Below, piece by piece: positions 30,000 through 41,842 of a DNA stretch of 64,000 nucleotides. Source of the stretch: Eleusine coracana subsp. coracana (lineage: Eukaryota > Streptophyta > Magnoliopsida > Poales > Poaceae); assembly GCA_032690845.1 (NCBI GenBank), contig CM064420.1:61182707-61246706 (forward strand). The letters are read 5' to 3'. Within the stretch, counting starts at the first letter, position 1; each line of letters starts with the position of its first letter. The notes below the pieces were generated by a model. That model was not told where the DNA came from. It did not search any database and saw only the letters and a program-made list of their open reading frames with translations. The position numbers and the translations under genes are program-made.

Positions 30000-30716
30000 A
30001 GTAATGATGATATTATTTTTTTTTTGCCAAATAGAGTATATACGAAGGCCCATCAGACCGATTAGGCCCAATAAAAGTCAGTTCCAAAAGTAATTTGGAG
30101 CACACTCTAGGGTGTCCATTAGAATATTAGAATGCATAGAGTCATAGTCGGTTAGTCGATGGCGAAGAAGACAGGGTTTGTCGGGAAGAGGGGGTAGTAT
30201 GAGTAGGAGGTTTGATCGATTTCATTTCCCGAGTCTTCTTTCTTACATTCTATTGTTACTTGCGGTGCAATCTGGAAGTCTCAAAACGACAACTGATTTC
30301 ACTTCTTCCATCGAGGCTTGAGGGCTTCACCCATTTTATAACCCCTAAATCAAAGTGATAAATTATTACTTTATCAATTTCTTTGCTCATGAGGACAAAC
30401 AAGAGATCGTCACCCGCGTATGCAAGTACACAAAGGAACTGCTGGGTTATGTAAAAGCCGGTTTCATTCCTTGGTCATTACGGGCTGATGAATGAAAATC
30501 TTGTTAAAGACCTTTTTCATACTCTTCTTTCATACTCCTTACCAGAACGCTTTTCCTGGTTCAGAAGAATAAGATACATTAAATTGTGGCTTATATATGA
30601 AAAATACCTTCGTCTTGAAGCTACCAATGTATATCACGGTGAAATCATCGGTTACAAACTTATCCATTTGTGACAGCGCATCAACTATAAATATATAACT
30701 TCCCCTGTGATGAGCA
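30000..30716. other. Intergenic, no gene recognised
   Basis: A 61-codon frame at 30488-30673 (plus) shows no domain. Nothing else is supported. Confidence 0.5.
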
Positions 30717-30774
30717 GTATCTTGAGCCTACCGATTATGCATGTCCACACATAATCGATAGGCTCAAGATACTA
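30717..30774. repeat. Short hairpin, 24-bp arms
   Basis: The left arm AGTATCTTGAGCCTACCGAT plus TATG pairs with the right arm CATA plus ATCGATAGGCTCAAGATACT. There is one mismatch and a loop of about ten bases. Perfectness suggests recent origin or function. It is shorter than usual plant pri-miRNA stems with longer loops and is not near a known miRNA motif that I recognise. Confidence 0.8.
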
Positions 30775-31120
30775 GTCTATTTCACATGCGACACGCCACG
30801 TCTTCATCCATAAAAATAAAACTTGATAAAAAAATCCATAAATATAAAATACTTTGACCAAAAAATCCATAATTGCTTTACACTTACCTGCCAAACTATT
30901 ACCCAGATTAGTACCATACTGCCTGAAAAACCTCTTAATTACCAACTTAAATGCACATCTCTTAAACGAATGGCCAGCTGGGCTCGGTAGCGCGAGCCTG
31001 TCACTCCAGCTGCAGGAGGGCTAAAGAGTTCGGTGGAAAAGGGAGGTCTGCTTGAGCCCATGTCACAGCCATGTCCCGAAAGGCATGTGGTGCCCAGCCC
31101 GAAGATGCGGCAGGCCTTTG

Positions 31121-31624
31121 TGGGTTTCTTAGAGGTTGGGGTTTCACCCCCAGCTATAGCCCGAGAAAGCGTCTCTGGGTTTCCGCGGAGGCTTTTCTGC
31201 AAGACTAGATATTGTTCCTGTTCTAGCTGTGCGCATACTCTTTTGTTCTTTTTTACTTCTTTTATTTACCAACCTGCTAATGGTTATATGAGGAAGTGGA
31301 TATCATCGTGTTTTCCTGGCCGCTATGTAGAGTTCTTTTTGTAAAAAATTGTTAGAGCTCCCTGCATGCACATGTACAAGCAATTCATATTTGCTCCGTT
31401 CCAACCCTCCTCCCATCCATGTGCTACCTGGAAATTTTAGGACTCGAGATAAATATTGAATCAAATGCTCATGCGGCATAGTATCACACGTCCACTACTT
31501 CCATGGAAAAGAAATCGCCTGTTACATACACTGTCTATGATGATGTACATGTACGTCATTTACAGACATTATGGTAACCTCTGCCCTAGGATATGTGGCC
31601 AATGATGAAAAAGTGAAACAAGTT
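31121..31624 (+). repeat. Direct duplication, copy 1
   Basis: Begins TGGGTTTCTTAGAGGTTGGG and ends near GTGAAACAAGTTA. It matches 31791-32169 almost base for base outside an extra 130 bp (about 31193-31322) present only here. No gene is recognised. Confidence 0.85.
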
Positions 31625-31790
31625 ATTTATGTTGTGCAGCCACCATAGATTGCATTATAGGATGCCGGCAGGCCTTTGTCGGACTTAGTCGATCGATTTC
31701 AGGCTTCTGCCGGTAGGCCGTTGTGGAGATAGAGAAATGGCGGGCTGCCAAGTATGGGCTGGCTTCGGCCTGGGGTCCGGTTAATTGCCG

Positions 31791-32169
31791 TGGGTTTCTT
31801 AGAGGTTGGGGTTTCGCCCCCAGCTGTAGCCCGAGGAAAAGCGTCTCTGGGTTTCCACGGAGGCCGCTATGTAGAGTTCTTTTTGTAAAAAAATATTGGA
31901 GCTCCCTGCATGCACATGTACAAGCAATTCATATTTGCTCCGTTCCAACCCTCCTCCCATCCATGTGCTACCTGGAAATTTTAGGACTCGAGATAAATAT
32001 TGAATCAAATGCTCATGCGGCATAGTATCACACGTCCACTACTTCCATGGAAAAGAAATCGCCTGTTACATACACTGTCTATGATGATGTACATGTACGT
32101 CATTTACAGACATTATGGTAACCTCTGCCCTAGGATATGTGGCCAATGATGAAAAAGTGAAACAAGTTA
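31791..32169 (+). repeat. Direct duplication, copy 2
   Basis: Same ends as copy 1 but lacks its internal 130 bp. The last 280 bp of the two copies appear identical or nearly so, so the event is recent. Confidence 0.85.
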
Positions 32170-32827
32170 ATAGTTGAAAGTTTTTTTTTGTGTGTGTGTG
32201 TGTGACACTTGGAAGTTAAACGCCAACGGTTCCATGGTTGATGATTGAAAACATACTGAGCTGGATGGTACATAGTTCAAGATTGTAAAATTAAAAATGG
32301 TCTCTCTGACTCTCTCCTACAAAGAATTTATATATATAAAGAGAGAGATCTATTATGGAGGGAAAAAAACCATGCCACTTTGGGCCAGGAAAAAATGTTT
32401 CAACAGTTAGGAATAGCAAAAAAAATGTTTGAATGATACATGTTAAATCAACAAAAAACAGAAGAAATCATATATTGGATCAGAACAAAGAACAACTGCC
32501 AGTTTTGGCAAAGCTTGCCTAGGCTTGAAACTGAGCATGATTGCCTAATTGGTTAAGCCTGTGTGGGTAGGTTTGAATAGGTGGAGTTCCATGCGCACCT
32601 GCACCCACGAGCGATCCATTTATGCTAGAAATCCGCACCTAGCATACTTCATGTGCTAACTAATTGAAATTTAGGACTGAAACAGAAATTAGACCAATGA
32701 AGAGAACATCCATAACATCATCCATATCCACGCATGTACATTTCCTCTCTCGGAGAAGTGTCACCCGATCGTTCCATAAGTAGCTGAGGATGACGGCTTT
32801 CATTTCATTGATCAATAAATACCATCG
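32170..32827. other. 3' flank of the bHLH gene
   Basis: Probably holds the 3' UTR of the bHLH transcript. No separate gene is seen. Confidence 0.4.
32190..32210 (+). repeat. (TG)n microsatellite
   Basis: Poly-T followed by GTGTGTGTGTGTGTG. A separate GA-rich run is at 32339-32347. Confidence 0.85.
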
Positions 32828-35800
32828 TCATCGCTTTCTACAGCAGGTACACTTCTCCTGCTCGTGCTTCAGAGTCTGCAGACAGAAACTAGCAAGTTCA
32901 GCAATGCATCACACAGAAAATATTGCAACGAAGTATCATTTTGATGCAACTCTACACACAAGTGCAAGCCAGCTCTATATTACATACACATAATTACTTT
33001 TCTCAAGTTCTACAAAAGGTATCCACTGCATTGACATAGAAGAGCGTAGTATGCACTACGTTGATGTGTTGTACGCACTGCGTTAACATATAGCTATATG
33101 TTGCTCTAGCAATACATGATTATCACTGACGATGTAGCTACCAATTAATTGTGACGTGTAATAAATATAATTAATTTTCACAACATTTTGGTATGTGTAC
33201 TTGTAACCTCAAAGTTCTGAAAGGTTCGCTAATCGCTACACACACATTATATTTGTATCCCATCTATATTTTTTCTCAGGAGTATATAGCATTACACGTA
33301 CATACCTGCAACTCGCTCTGAAGTCCCTTGATGTGCTCAACTGCGAGGTCCAACATGTCCGCTGTGCTCGTTTGCTGTTGATGGGATCCGTGCATGCAAA
33401 GAAATATCCTCTGGTTAGCCATGTTTTTTTTTTTGAGTGGTCATCATGTCTCGTTAATACTTAGTGGTGGCCTCACGAATGCATGTGACACATTTTGCAA
33501 CAAAATGATCATGCATTTGCATAGCTAATGTAGTGATGTATGTTAAGCCTGCGAGGTCGATCGTTGCAATTACGTACCTTGTCCATGTTGGGCACTAGCT
33601 CCTGCAGCTTCCTGAGCTTCTCGCTGATCCTCGTCCTCCGTTCCTGCACCGCGCGCCAACCACACATGTCAGTGCAATGTTTTTTTGGAACAAATACGTC
33701 GGCGCAATCCCATGACTAGCTTCATTTACGCAGCCATGATGTTTGCATTGCGTCTCTACGCATTTACGAACGAACGCACCCTCTCGGCGATGCTCCTCGG
33801 GTGCGTGGCGCACCCGCGCTTGGCCCGCACTTTGAACGGCACCTGGTCCTGCTGCAGCTGCATGTACCTGTCCATGCCTGCCATTTCCAGCGTCGTGCTC
33901 GCCATGGCGCCGCTGAACTGCAAACAAATCGAGCAACATAAGCAAGATAAGCAAGACAGCGCCAAATGCGGACAAGCAACTTATATATACTTCCGGAACC
34001 AATGTTCATTCAGTTTTCAGCATATGTATATACCTGAGGGTCGTATGCGCCGAGGGTAGCAATGATGTCCCTGGACTCCTCCCACGGCCCAACGATGGAG
34101 AACCCGCCGGAGAAGGACCGCGACGCGGCGCCGCTGCTCTCGCCGGAGCTGCGCCCGGCACGGTCGCCGCCGATGAGGCCCGGCGGGTAGGCGCCATCCT
34201 CGGAGATCTGCGAGAAGTGGTGACCCGCCGCGCCCTTCTGCTGCTGCTGTTGCTGCCGGGTGAAGTTCAGCTCGGACGACGGCTTCATTTTCCGACTGGC
34301 TGTCGAAGGAGGATGAGGTTGAGCGCCGCTGCCTCCGGCTTTTGAACTTGGATACCCTGCATTATTTATCCAACCAGCCGCGTATAAAAATGTCAAATTG
34401 CTATACAGTTAATTAGCGGAATCAGTAAGCTCCGAACCGACTAAAAAAGGGCCAGCAACTAGCGACTACTAAACCATGTAAATGTAATGTTGTTAGGAAT
34501 CCAACACGAAAGGATTAATTACGAGCCAAGAGACTTTTTGTTTCTAACCACACACTTCAATTCATACTCATCACATCAAGAAAGACGAAGTTTCTTCTGA
34601 AAATATTTTTATGAAGTTGCTTGCCGTTCAAAACTTTCACAGATTATAATAATAGTATATGATCCATTTTCTTACCCAATGCAACTACCCTATTATATAT
34701 CCACCTTCTCAAGTGTTCCATGCATGGACATGTTCTCTTCTTCTGATTATGAAGGAATCTAATTCTCTCCAAACTAATTAAACAGTGAGATCGGAATAAC
34801 AAAACGTCATCGGCCAATAAGAAGCTACTAACGGCACGTGCGTCCGGCGTGCACGTTAGGAGCGCACAAGACGCCAAAGCTTTTCCAAGTTGCACTAGGT
34901 TACTATTTTTAGCAAAACGGTCGTGACGTCACTGTGGAGCCGTCAGCTGAACCTGGACTGGAGACAGCTCTGGCCCTACCGCAGCCAAGTGGGCGTCCAT
35001 GTGGTCCTGTCCTGACTTAGATTAAAGGCAAGTGGCTTGCATTAATTAATGTGATCGTGCTTAGGGTTTGAGACAACACCAATTAAGATCCATTGGAATG
35101 CCTCATAATTCACAACTGGCCAGTCTAGACCAGAATCTATAGGGTGTTCAACCTGCCTCTCGGGAAACAGTAGGGGGCAACCTGCCATGTGGTTCCCTCG
35201 GATCGCATTGACCGTGTTGTGAAGAATAGGAGACCATCAGCTAGTAGCATTGGCGTCTCTTTGTTTGGATGACGCTCCAGAAAATTGCTGGAGTCAGGCA
35301 GCAACTCTGGCGTTTGATTTTGAGCGTCTACGGCCTCTTATCAGTTGCCTGTACTCTCGGGCCACAGCCAGACGAGCCCTTAGTACCTCGTCGCTGTATA
35401 TTGCATGTCTTGGACGATATTGTTCATCGACCATCTCTTCTTAGAAACAAAATAAGTGTTATATGCATATATAACCATAAGATTCAACAGTTGGTTACAT
35501 GGCATTCAATTAATTGCAATATTTTCTTGCAAAATATGCTCTTAGGTTTTATGTCAAGAAACATAAGAACTAAGCAACAATTTTTTTTTTTTGGATATCA
35601 CTAGCTAAGCAACAAATTTAACCCTTGATTTTAATAGGTCGACTTAGCTTGAGAAAATGCCATACGAATTAAGGGAAGCCAATTGTGTTTAAGTAGATGC
35701 ACTATTTTATCGAATAATTTTTGGTTGTTTCACAGTAGCAAATGGATGATTATCCACCTAACTGAATGGTAAAGAAATGATCAAACAAAAAATAAGGCCA

Positions 35801-37447
35801 GATTAACATCAACTCTGTCTCCCTCCACTAACATATATTCAAATCCATGGTTTCCACATATAGTACTCTGGTTAAGGATGCACATTTGAAAAGTTTCCAA
35901 GCATGCTATGTATAGACAGCTCAGCAACACCTAGATGAAATGAATATTAGCATGTAGGCATTACTTTTAAGAAAATTGTGGTAGGTTGGCTGAACCTATT
36001 AATTTTTTATATAGGTTTGACTCTAGAAAAGTTGAGCAAATGGATGGGTTTTCTTATCCTGCACTAAGGGGAAAAAGGCTTGAATAAATAACGGTTAACC
36101 TAAAAACCATGCTTCTCTCTAGTGGTCTATATTCAAATATCATGCATAGTTTCCATGTATAGTACACCCTAGCAAAGGATGGATTGCATACGCACAACAA
36201 CCTTTTAACTGAAATTAATGAAATGAAAGGTGACTATGGATGTCACGTCAGCATATGGTGCAAGTTGCAACCTAAAAAGTAATTAGTACTAGCAAGTAGG
36301 ACTAGAAAATGAGACAAACCACAGACATATGAATACAAAAGTACATGTACGAATAAAAAAAACGTGTTTTTCAAAACACAAGGTCCCACATTTCGCTATC
36401 AAGACGGCCCTAATAGAAAAAAACCACCACTATGATGTAGCCAAGTTTTCCTTCCCCTAGCAAAGGTTAGCAAGGGGGCCGTATCGAAGCGGCAGATCTG
36501 TAATAAGATACAAGAAAAGGGGGTTGTATGTTTTTCTTATTTGCATTAGTATATAGATAGCGAAATCACATAAATTGGTATTAGATGCTGAATTTGTTCT
36601 AGATTTGAGTGGGGGCAAGCGTGCATGATTTTATGCTGGTTAAATAAAGTAAATTATATCACGAGACTGAAAAACAGTAAAAATTTAAACTTGAGATGTC
36701 CGACGACCGCGCTCGGGCAGGCAGCAAAAGGCCGCACATGTGCATACGGATATCCGCTTGGCCTCATGTAACAAATCCTTTTTTGTGTACCTGCCCCAAC
36801 TTTAACCAGAACCGGCAGGTAAAGTTGGTCAGTGCGCGACATGGAACAAGTTGCAGGAACTGATCGATCGGCTAGTGGCCGGTGCACTAGTCCTTTGCGG
36901 CACGCGCCTCGCTCGCTCATGTACTATAGCAAAAACGACGCATCGTCCTTGCTAAGGTTTTCTCACCCGTTGGGAAAAAATACGCCCAAGAAATCGTACC
37001 GGCACTCATCAGCGAGCGGATTTCCGGAAATGCCCAAAAGGAGGAGAGCTTGAAAAAGGGGCCGGGAAAATACCGACGCACGTTTGGATTTCGGGAATCA
37101 ATTAGTAAAGCTCAATAAGGAGCGTACGGCGAGGTAGCTCTCTCACCGTTGTCCATGACGAGGTTGGAGAAGAAGCCGGCGGGGGAGCTGCTGTGCCGGG
37201 CCAGCATGTCCATTGACCCGTCGAGCTGCCTCTCAGCCGCCTCGCCGCCGAGCTGCTGAGGATGAGGATGATGATGGCCGTCGTGCCCGTGGTGGTGGCC
37301 CAGCGAGATGTCGCCCCTTCCGTACCGCAGTCCAGCAGCCCTACTGTCGCCGCCCCCGCGCTCTCCGTGCTGGTGATGCTGCCCGCCCGACGACGACGAC
37401 GACGCGGAGGGCTCCCCGCCGCCGCCGCCCGGCATGAACCGCCTCAT
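32828..37447 (-). CDS. bHLH transcription factor, FBH / bHLH122-130 type (6 exons, 314 aa)
   Basis: Exons on the minus strand: 37447-37147, 34356-34034, 33917-33780, 33643-33578, 33374-33306 and 32875-32828 (301, 323, 138, 66, 69 and 48 bp). They join in frame with GT-AG junctions to 315 codons including TGA at 32830-32828. Residues 1-100 are low-complexity (Gly, Ser, His; HHHGHDGHHHPHPQQ). Then come MKPSSELNFTRQQQQQQK and SFSGGFSIVGPWEESRDIIA. The basic region CATHPRSIAERERRTRISEK lies near 240-260. The helix-loop-helix KLRKLQELVPNMDK and QTSTADMLDLAVEHIKGLQ lies near 261-295. The protein ends EKCTCCRKR. His, Glu and Arg at the E-box contact positions of the basic region are present, so DNA binding is expected. 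The subfamily includes Arabidopsis FLOWERING BHLH and bHLH122 (established); flowering or stress roles here are inference. Intron 1 is 2.8 kb. Confidence 0.92.
34357..37146 (-). other. Intron 1 of the bHLH gene (2790 bp)
   Basis: AT-rich with no recognisable gene inside. A weak 90-codon frame at 36654-36920 shows no domain. Long first introns of grass transcription-factor genes often hold regulatory sequence, but no specific site is recognised here. Confidence 0.7.
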
Positions 37448-38197
37448 GCCGACACGCCTCTCGATCTTTCTCTCGGCAGCCGGCAGCTAGCTAGTGCGCG
37501 CGCGAAAAGGGACGGCCTATTTGCCCGGAACTACCTAGCCGGCGCGGCCGGGGAAGAAGGCGCGCGCGGTGGTCGGGACGACGTGAGTTTTTGGCTGAGG
37601 GTGCGCGCGTGCGTTTACGCGTAGAAGAACGGCAAATTGGGTGGTGTGGCGCAAGTGGGTGGTGTGGTGGGCTTAAAAGAGGGGAGCGGGGGAAGGGAAG
37701 GCAGGCAGGAGCAAAGCAAAGAAGAGAGGAGAGATGGCCCGTGATTGGTTCTCGGGGCGTGTGGCGCCGCGGGGACCAGACTGGCTGGACTAGGGTAGCT
37801 GGTGCCCCCGCTGCAAGTGGAAACACACCGGCATCTCTTCAGGTCTCGCCGGGCGCGGGGATTGCTCGAAGAGGGAAAAATGCCCCGCCCGAGTGGACGT
37901 CGAAAGGTCTGCCTTTCCGGACGATGGTGATCAGGTTCGACCGCAGCAATCTTCCTTTTGAAATCGCGTCTAGATCGTCAAGGATCGAACTCTAACTAAT
38001 GTTCGGTTACGACATTCATTCATTTTCTTTTTCTTCTTCTTTTTTTTTAAAAAAGGAGGCAGACGTGTTCGAACCTGGTCATACATTTTTTTTTTGTTCA
38101 TCCAATGAGAAAAGATTTTATATATCTAGGAAAAAAAATTATACACCTCTTGCGATCCTGAAAGCAAAAAAGCAATATACATTATAGTACTTTAATT
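37448..38197. other. Promoter / 5' flank of the bHLH gene
   Basis: GC-rich to about 37870, then AT-rich. CT-rich stretches on the minus strand near 37640-37730 (TCTCTCCTCTCTTCTTTGC) are typical of plant 5' UTRs. No clear TATA box is assigned. Confidence 0.4.
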
Positions 38198-38914
38198 GAG
38201 CATCTCCAACAGAAGCTACTAAATCATACAATATCTCCTACTTCTGAATTTGAGAGGTGGATCTCATATTTAATAGCACAATTTTTTTTCAATAACTCCG
38301 GCATCACTGCTTAAATAGACTCTCATTTTTGTACTAACAAGTAGGGCCCACCTGTAGGAGACCCGACCAACCTAGCAAGGCAGGCCCATTGCAAATCTTG
38401 AGCTCCCTACCGTCGTCTGTTGCACACCTACTGTCGCCCGCCGCTCTCCTCCTTCGCCGCTTGCCACTCTCCTTTCGCCACCGTGGTTGCTCGCCTCTCC
38501 TCCTCCGCCACGGTGCTTGGTCATAGCAAGGCGGGAGAGACCATCGCCGTAGCCCTCATCGGTCTCACTGTCAGCCGCCACCCCCTACACGCTTGCCCCT
38601 AGTAAGGCGGGCGGGCCCAACACCGCCGCCCCCGACGGTTTCTTCGGGGTGGGGAGAGAGGAAAGAGCGGGCCCCATGAAAAGGTATGGTTCAAAAGAGT
38701 AAGAAAAAAAATGATGTAACCCATATTTAAGAGGGCTCCAAAAAATTGAGAGAATAGTGTGAGGGGATTTGAGAGCCCTCCTAAAATGAGAGACTAAATA
38801 GTAGTCTTGTTGAAGTTATTTTTTTTTAAACTAGACTCTTAAAAAATAAAATAGGATGTTCAAGAAAAAAATATAAAGTAGGAACCTTCTTTAAGAGACC
38901 TGTTGGAAATGCTC
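38198..38914. mobile_element. PIF/Harbinger-type non-autonomous element, copy 2
   Basis: Ends GAGCATCTCCAACAG and TGTTGGAAATGCTC are the same terminal family as 5456-6171 and 46757-47796, and the length is almost equal to copy 1 (717 against 716 bp). The right flank is TTA but the left flank is ATT, so the target duplication is not clean. The interior at about 38400-38660 is GC-rich (GTCGCCCGCCGCTCTCC) and different from the other copies. Confidence 0.65.
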
Positions 38915-40645
38915 TTAATGGTTACACGCTCCCTATTTGATCAGTCGAGATAAGGCTCTTCCGTAGCGCTTAGGTGGAGAGGAAGATTGCGCTCGTGGAT
39001 TCGCCCCCGGCTGTTGTGGTCCTGGTTATAAGATGCTCGACGACAAGCTTTTTGTGAAGGCTGCTACCTTAGTTTTGAAGGGAAGGTAAGCTGTCTGCGA
39101 TGGGTCGACGGCGCAGCGCGTATTGTCTGTTCCCCTTATTCCTTTTTTGGGGCGTAGAAGAAGTAGCTCCTGATGCAGAAATAATGGACGCCATCCATCG
39201 CGCCTGATCACAAAGTAACCCAACCGAAGTTGTTTAATCCAGGGCGCGTTGATGAGCTGCTAGCTAGTCGGCAGCACAGACCGATCATCATCATCATCAA
39301 CTCAGATCGAGTCGTCGATGGACTCGTCAGCCGCGCGCACCGGCCGGGAACGTCTCATCTCATGTAGTATAAAAGGTCTTTATTTTTCCGTTCATGCCAG
39401 ACGAGGGGGGAATGGAATAGTCAGTCAGTCGTCGTCCAGCGATATGTGTGTGCAGGCAGGTATGCATGCATGAGAGAGCAGCTCTGGGCTCTGGCCTCCA
39501 GAAAGATGCCCGGCGGCGGGTGCATGCACCTGGGCTGGCTCGGAGCCACCACCCGCGCGCGACGCCGCAGGCGGCACACTTGTTTATCCGCAACTTGCGC
39601 GATACTTTTATCCGCTCCGTGACGTCGGACGCATACCAAAACCACGGATTCGGAAAACACCGGCGGCGTGTGCGCAATCGTCGCCCGCCGCGGGACGATC
39701 GAAATGGCGTCCTGGCTGGGGCCCTCTGCAGGTGGAGAGGCCGTGATGGCGACCGACCTGCGTAGTACGCTCGTTCCTCGTGCCCGTGCCGTGCTTTTTC
39801 ATTGGGGACACGAAAGTTTCCGGCCTCTGCCGGCACATAGTACACGGACAGGCGGGGAAGTGCACGCGCGCGTGCGATTGGGTCGGCAAGGAACGGGCAG
39901 CCGACGTCGATTTACACGTCGACCTCATGTGTCGTGGGAGGATACGGTCACGTTGTGACACAGCGTGACGGTTCCGCGTTGACAATGACTTGGTGGACTG
40001 GGGCTGTTGTACAAAGGTCACGAGGTTCACCATATAAAACACGGCCTCTGCGTTCACGTCGTCCTTTGCTATATATAGAACCAGTCCAGTCTTGGAAACG
40101 CCGAAAACGTCCATTGTTGCGTGCGCTAATGAGGAAGAAGAGGAATAATTATATTGTACACTACACCGAACTGATTGATTAGTACTAATAACAGCGTCGA
40201 ATCGCGTGAGTCACAAGCCAACTGTTGACGCCGTTCTTGCGAGTAAGTAGTACATCGTACTACTACTTTGTTAGTCTCAGATGTTCAAGTACAAGTTGTT
40301 TGGTTCGCGCTAATCCTTTTCTTTTCTTAAGCCTCTCGCTCTTTCGGAGAAGGCCTGGGGTTCCACAGAGAGCCCACCGTTTCGGGTCCAGAACAATCCT
40401 CTTGGCCAATCATAATTCGCAGAGAGACATAAAAGCCCATATGACAGTCCATGGAAGGCCCGTATTGTCTGTTCCCATTGTTCCCCTAAAATTGAATTCA
40501 CATGAACACATTCTTGCACCCAATACCACATTTTGATTTTCGAAAAAAATACGGCATTTTGTCTTAGCCCAAACTTACATACTGTTTGGCCTACAACTAC
40601 AATTTTTTTTTTTTTGAAAACTGTTGCATAGAGAGAACTTACATA
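38915..40645. other. Intergenic, no gene recognised
   Basis: Several overlapping frames at 39360-40114 on both strands are GC-rich but share no domain and have no start context or splice pattern that I can support. ATATATAG at about 40071 is TATA-like without a gene behind it. Confidence 0.45.
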
Positions 40646-40872
40646 CTTCCTTCGTTCATATTTATATGTCATTATAAGATTTCCAACTTTTCTACAATTA
40701 CATATCATTCTCGCTTCCCAATGCATCTTTCTCTCTTCCCAATATAATATTCTCTTTTCTCATTACATCTCTATCTCTATCTCTCTCTTTCTCGTTTTCA
40801 GTGCATCCATCTTTTTACTTCTTATTTTCTATGTCTAATTCTAAAACGACATTTAAATATGAATAAAGGGAG
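40646..40872. mobile_element. Stowaway-type MITE, copy 1
   Basis: Ends CTTCCTTCGTTCATATTTA and AATATGAATAAAGGGAG with flanking TA on both sides (40644-40645 and 40873-40874). The internal sequence (ATGTCATTATAAGATTTCC, CTCTATCTCTCTC) is shared in reverse orientation with 54414-54643. This is the Tc1/Mariner-type Stowaway family. Confidence 0.85.
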
Positions 40873-41148
40873 TATATATGATCACTAGGAGATGGTTATC
40901 TTTTTCTTTTTTTCTTTTAGACCTGTTTCACCCGAAGTTACAATTTTGAAGGATATAGCACTGACAGAAAGGTGTGTGGAAATTTCAGAATCTATACATA
41001 GCTTTCATTGGTACTTGTAAAAATATGACGTGTCCTGAACTTACATATTGTTTGTCCTATAAAACTGCAAAGTTGCATTGAGACATAATGAATGTTCCCT
41101 AGGGAACAGTACGTTATCATACAAATTCTTAGAAAACCTTATCGCCAA

Positions 41149-41340
41149 GGTTGGAATAACCAACTTAACCAGCCGGTTCGGTTCGGTGAAAAACCGACAA
41201 TAATCAGGATAACAATTAACTATAATGCTATAGTACTAGGTCTGGTTTTCTCCAACTAGCCGATCAGTTAGCACGACCAGTCAGGTATGGTTATCTGATT
41301 AACCGGGATAACTGGTCAATTTTTACCGGTTATTCCAACC
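41149..41340. mobile_element. Small inverted-repeat element (MITE-like)
   Basis: Terminal 13-bp perfect inverted repeats GGTTGGAATAACC and GGTTATTCCAACC enclose 166 bp containing AACCAGCCGGTTCGGTTCGG. No clear target duplication and no family is assigned. Confidence 0.6.
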
Positions 41341-41842
41341 CTGCTTGTCACCCAAAGTTACAGTTTGGAAGGACATATTAGTGACAAAAAGCAAAGCTGG
41401 GTGAAAATGTCGGAATTTATCTATGGCTTCTATTTCCATTCATAAAAATTCTACTCACATTGCCTACTCACAGTGATAAACGCTGCAAGAACTTCAATTA
41501 GAAATTTTTTTGAGAAGGAATCGATGAAAATTTCAGACGTTTCCTCTTCTGTTTTTTTGCCCATCGCCGTCGTCCGCCGGTGCTCGCGTAGAAAACAATC
41601 CAAATTCCCCTCCGTGGCCGCAGCAGCCTTTTTGCGCTGCAAAATTCCGCACGGCACACCCGAGGAGGAGCAGGCAGGCTCTTCGCTCCACTGTCCAGTG
41701 TCCACTCTCACACACTGCTCAGTTCTCACCTTCCCCGAGCCCGTGACCCGAGGCCCGACCAACCATCCTCCGCGGCCGCGCCCAAACCCCGGCAAAACCC
41801 TAACCGCCCAGTCCCACGCCGGCCGCCATCACCACCGTCTCC

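Noticed and set aside
31121..32169. LTRs of a retrotransposon
   Set aside because: The two copies are only 170-190 bp apart, lack TG...CA ends and show no primer binding site between them.
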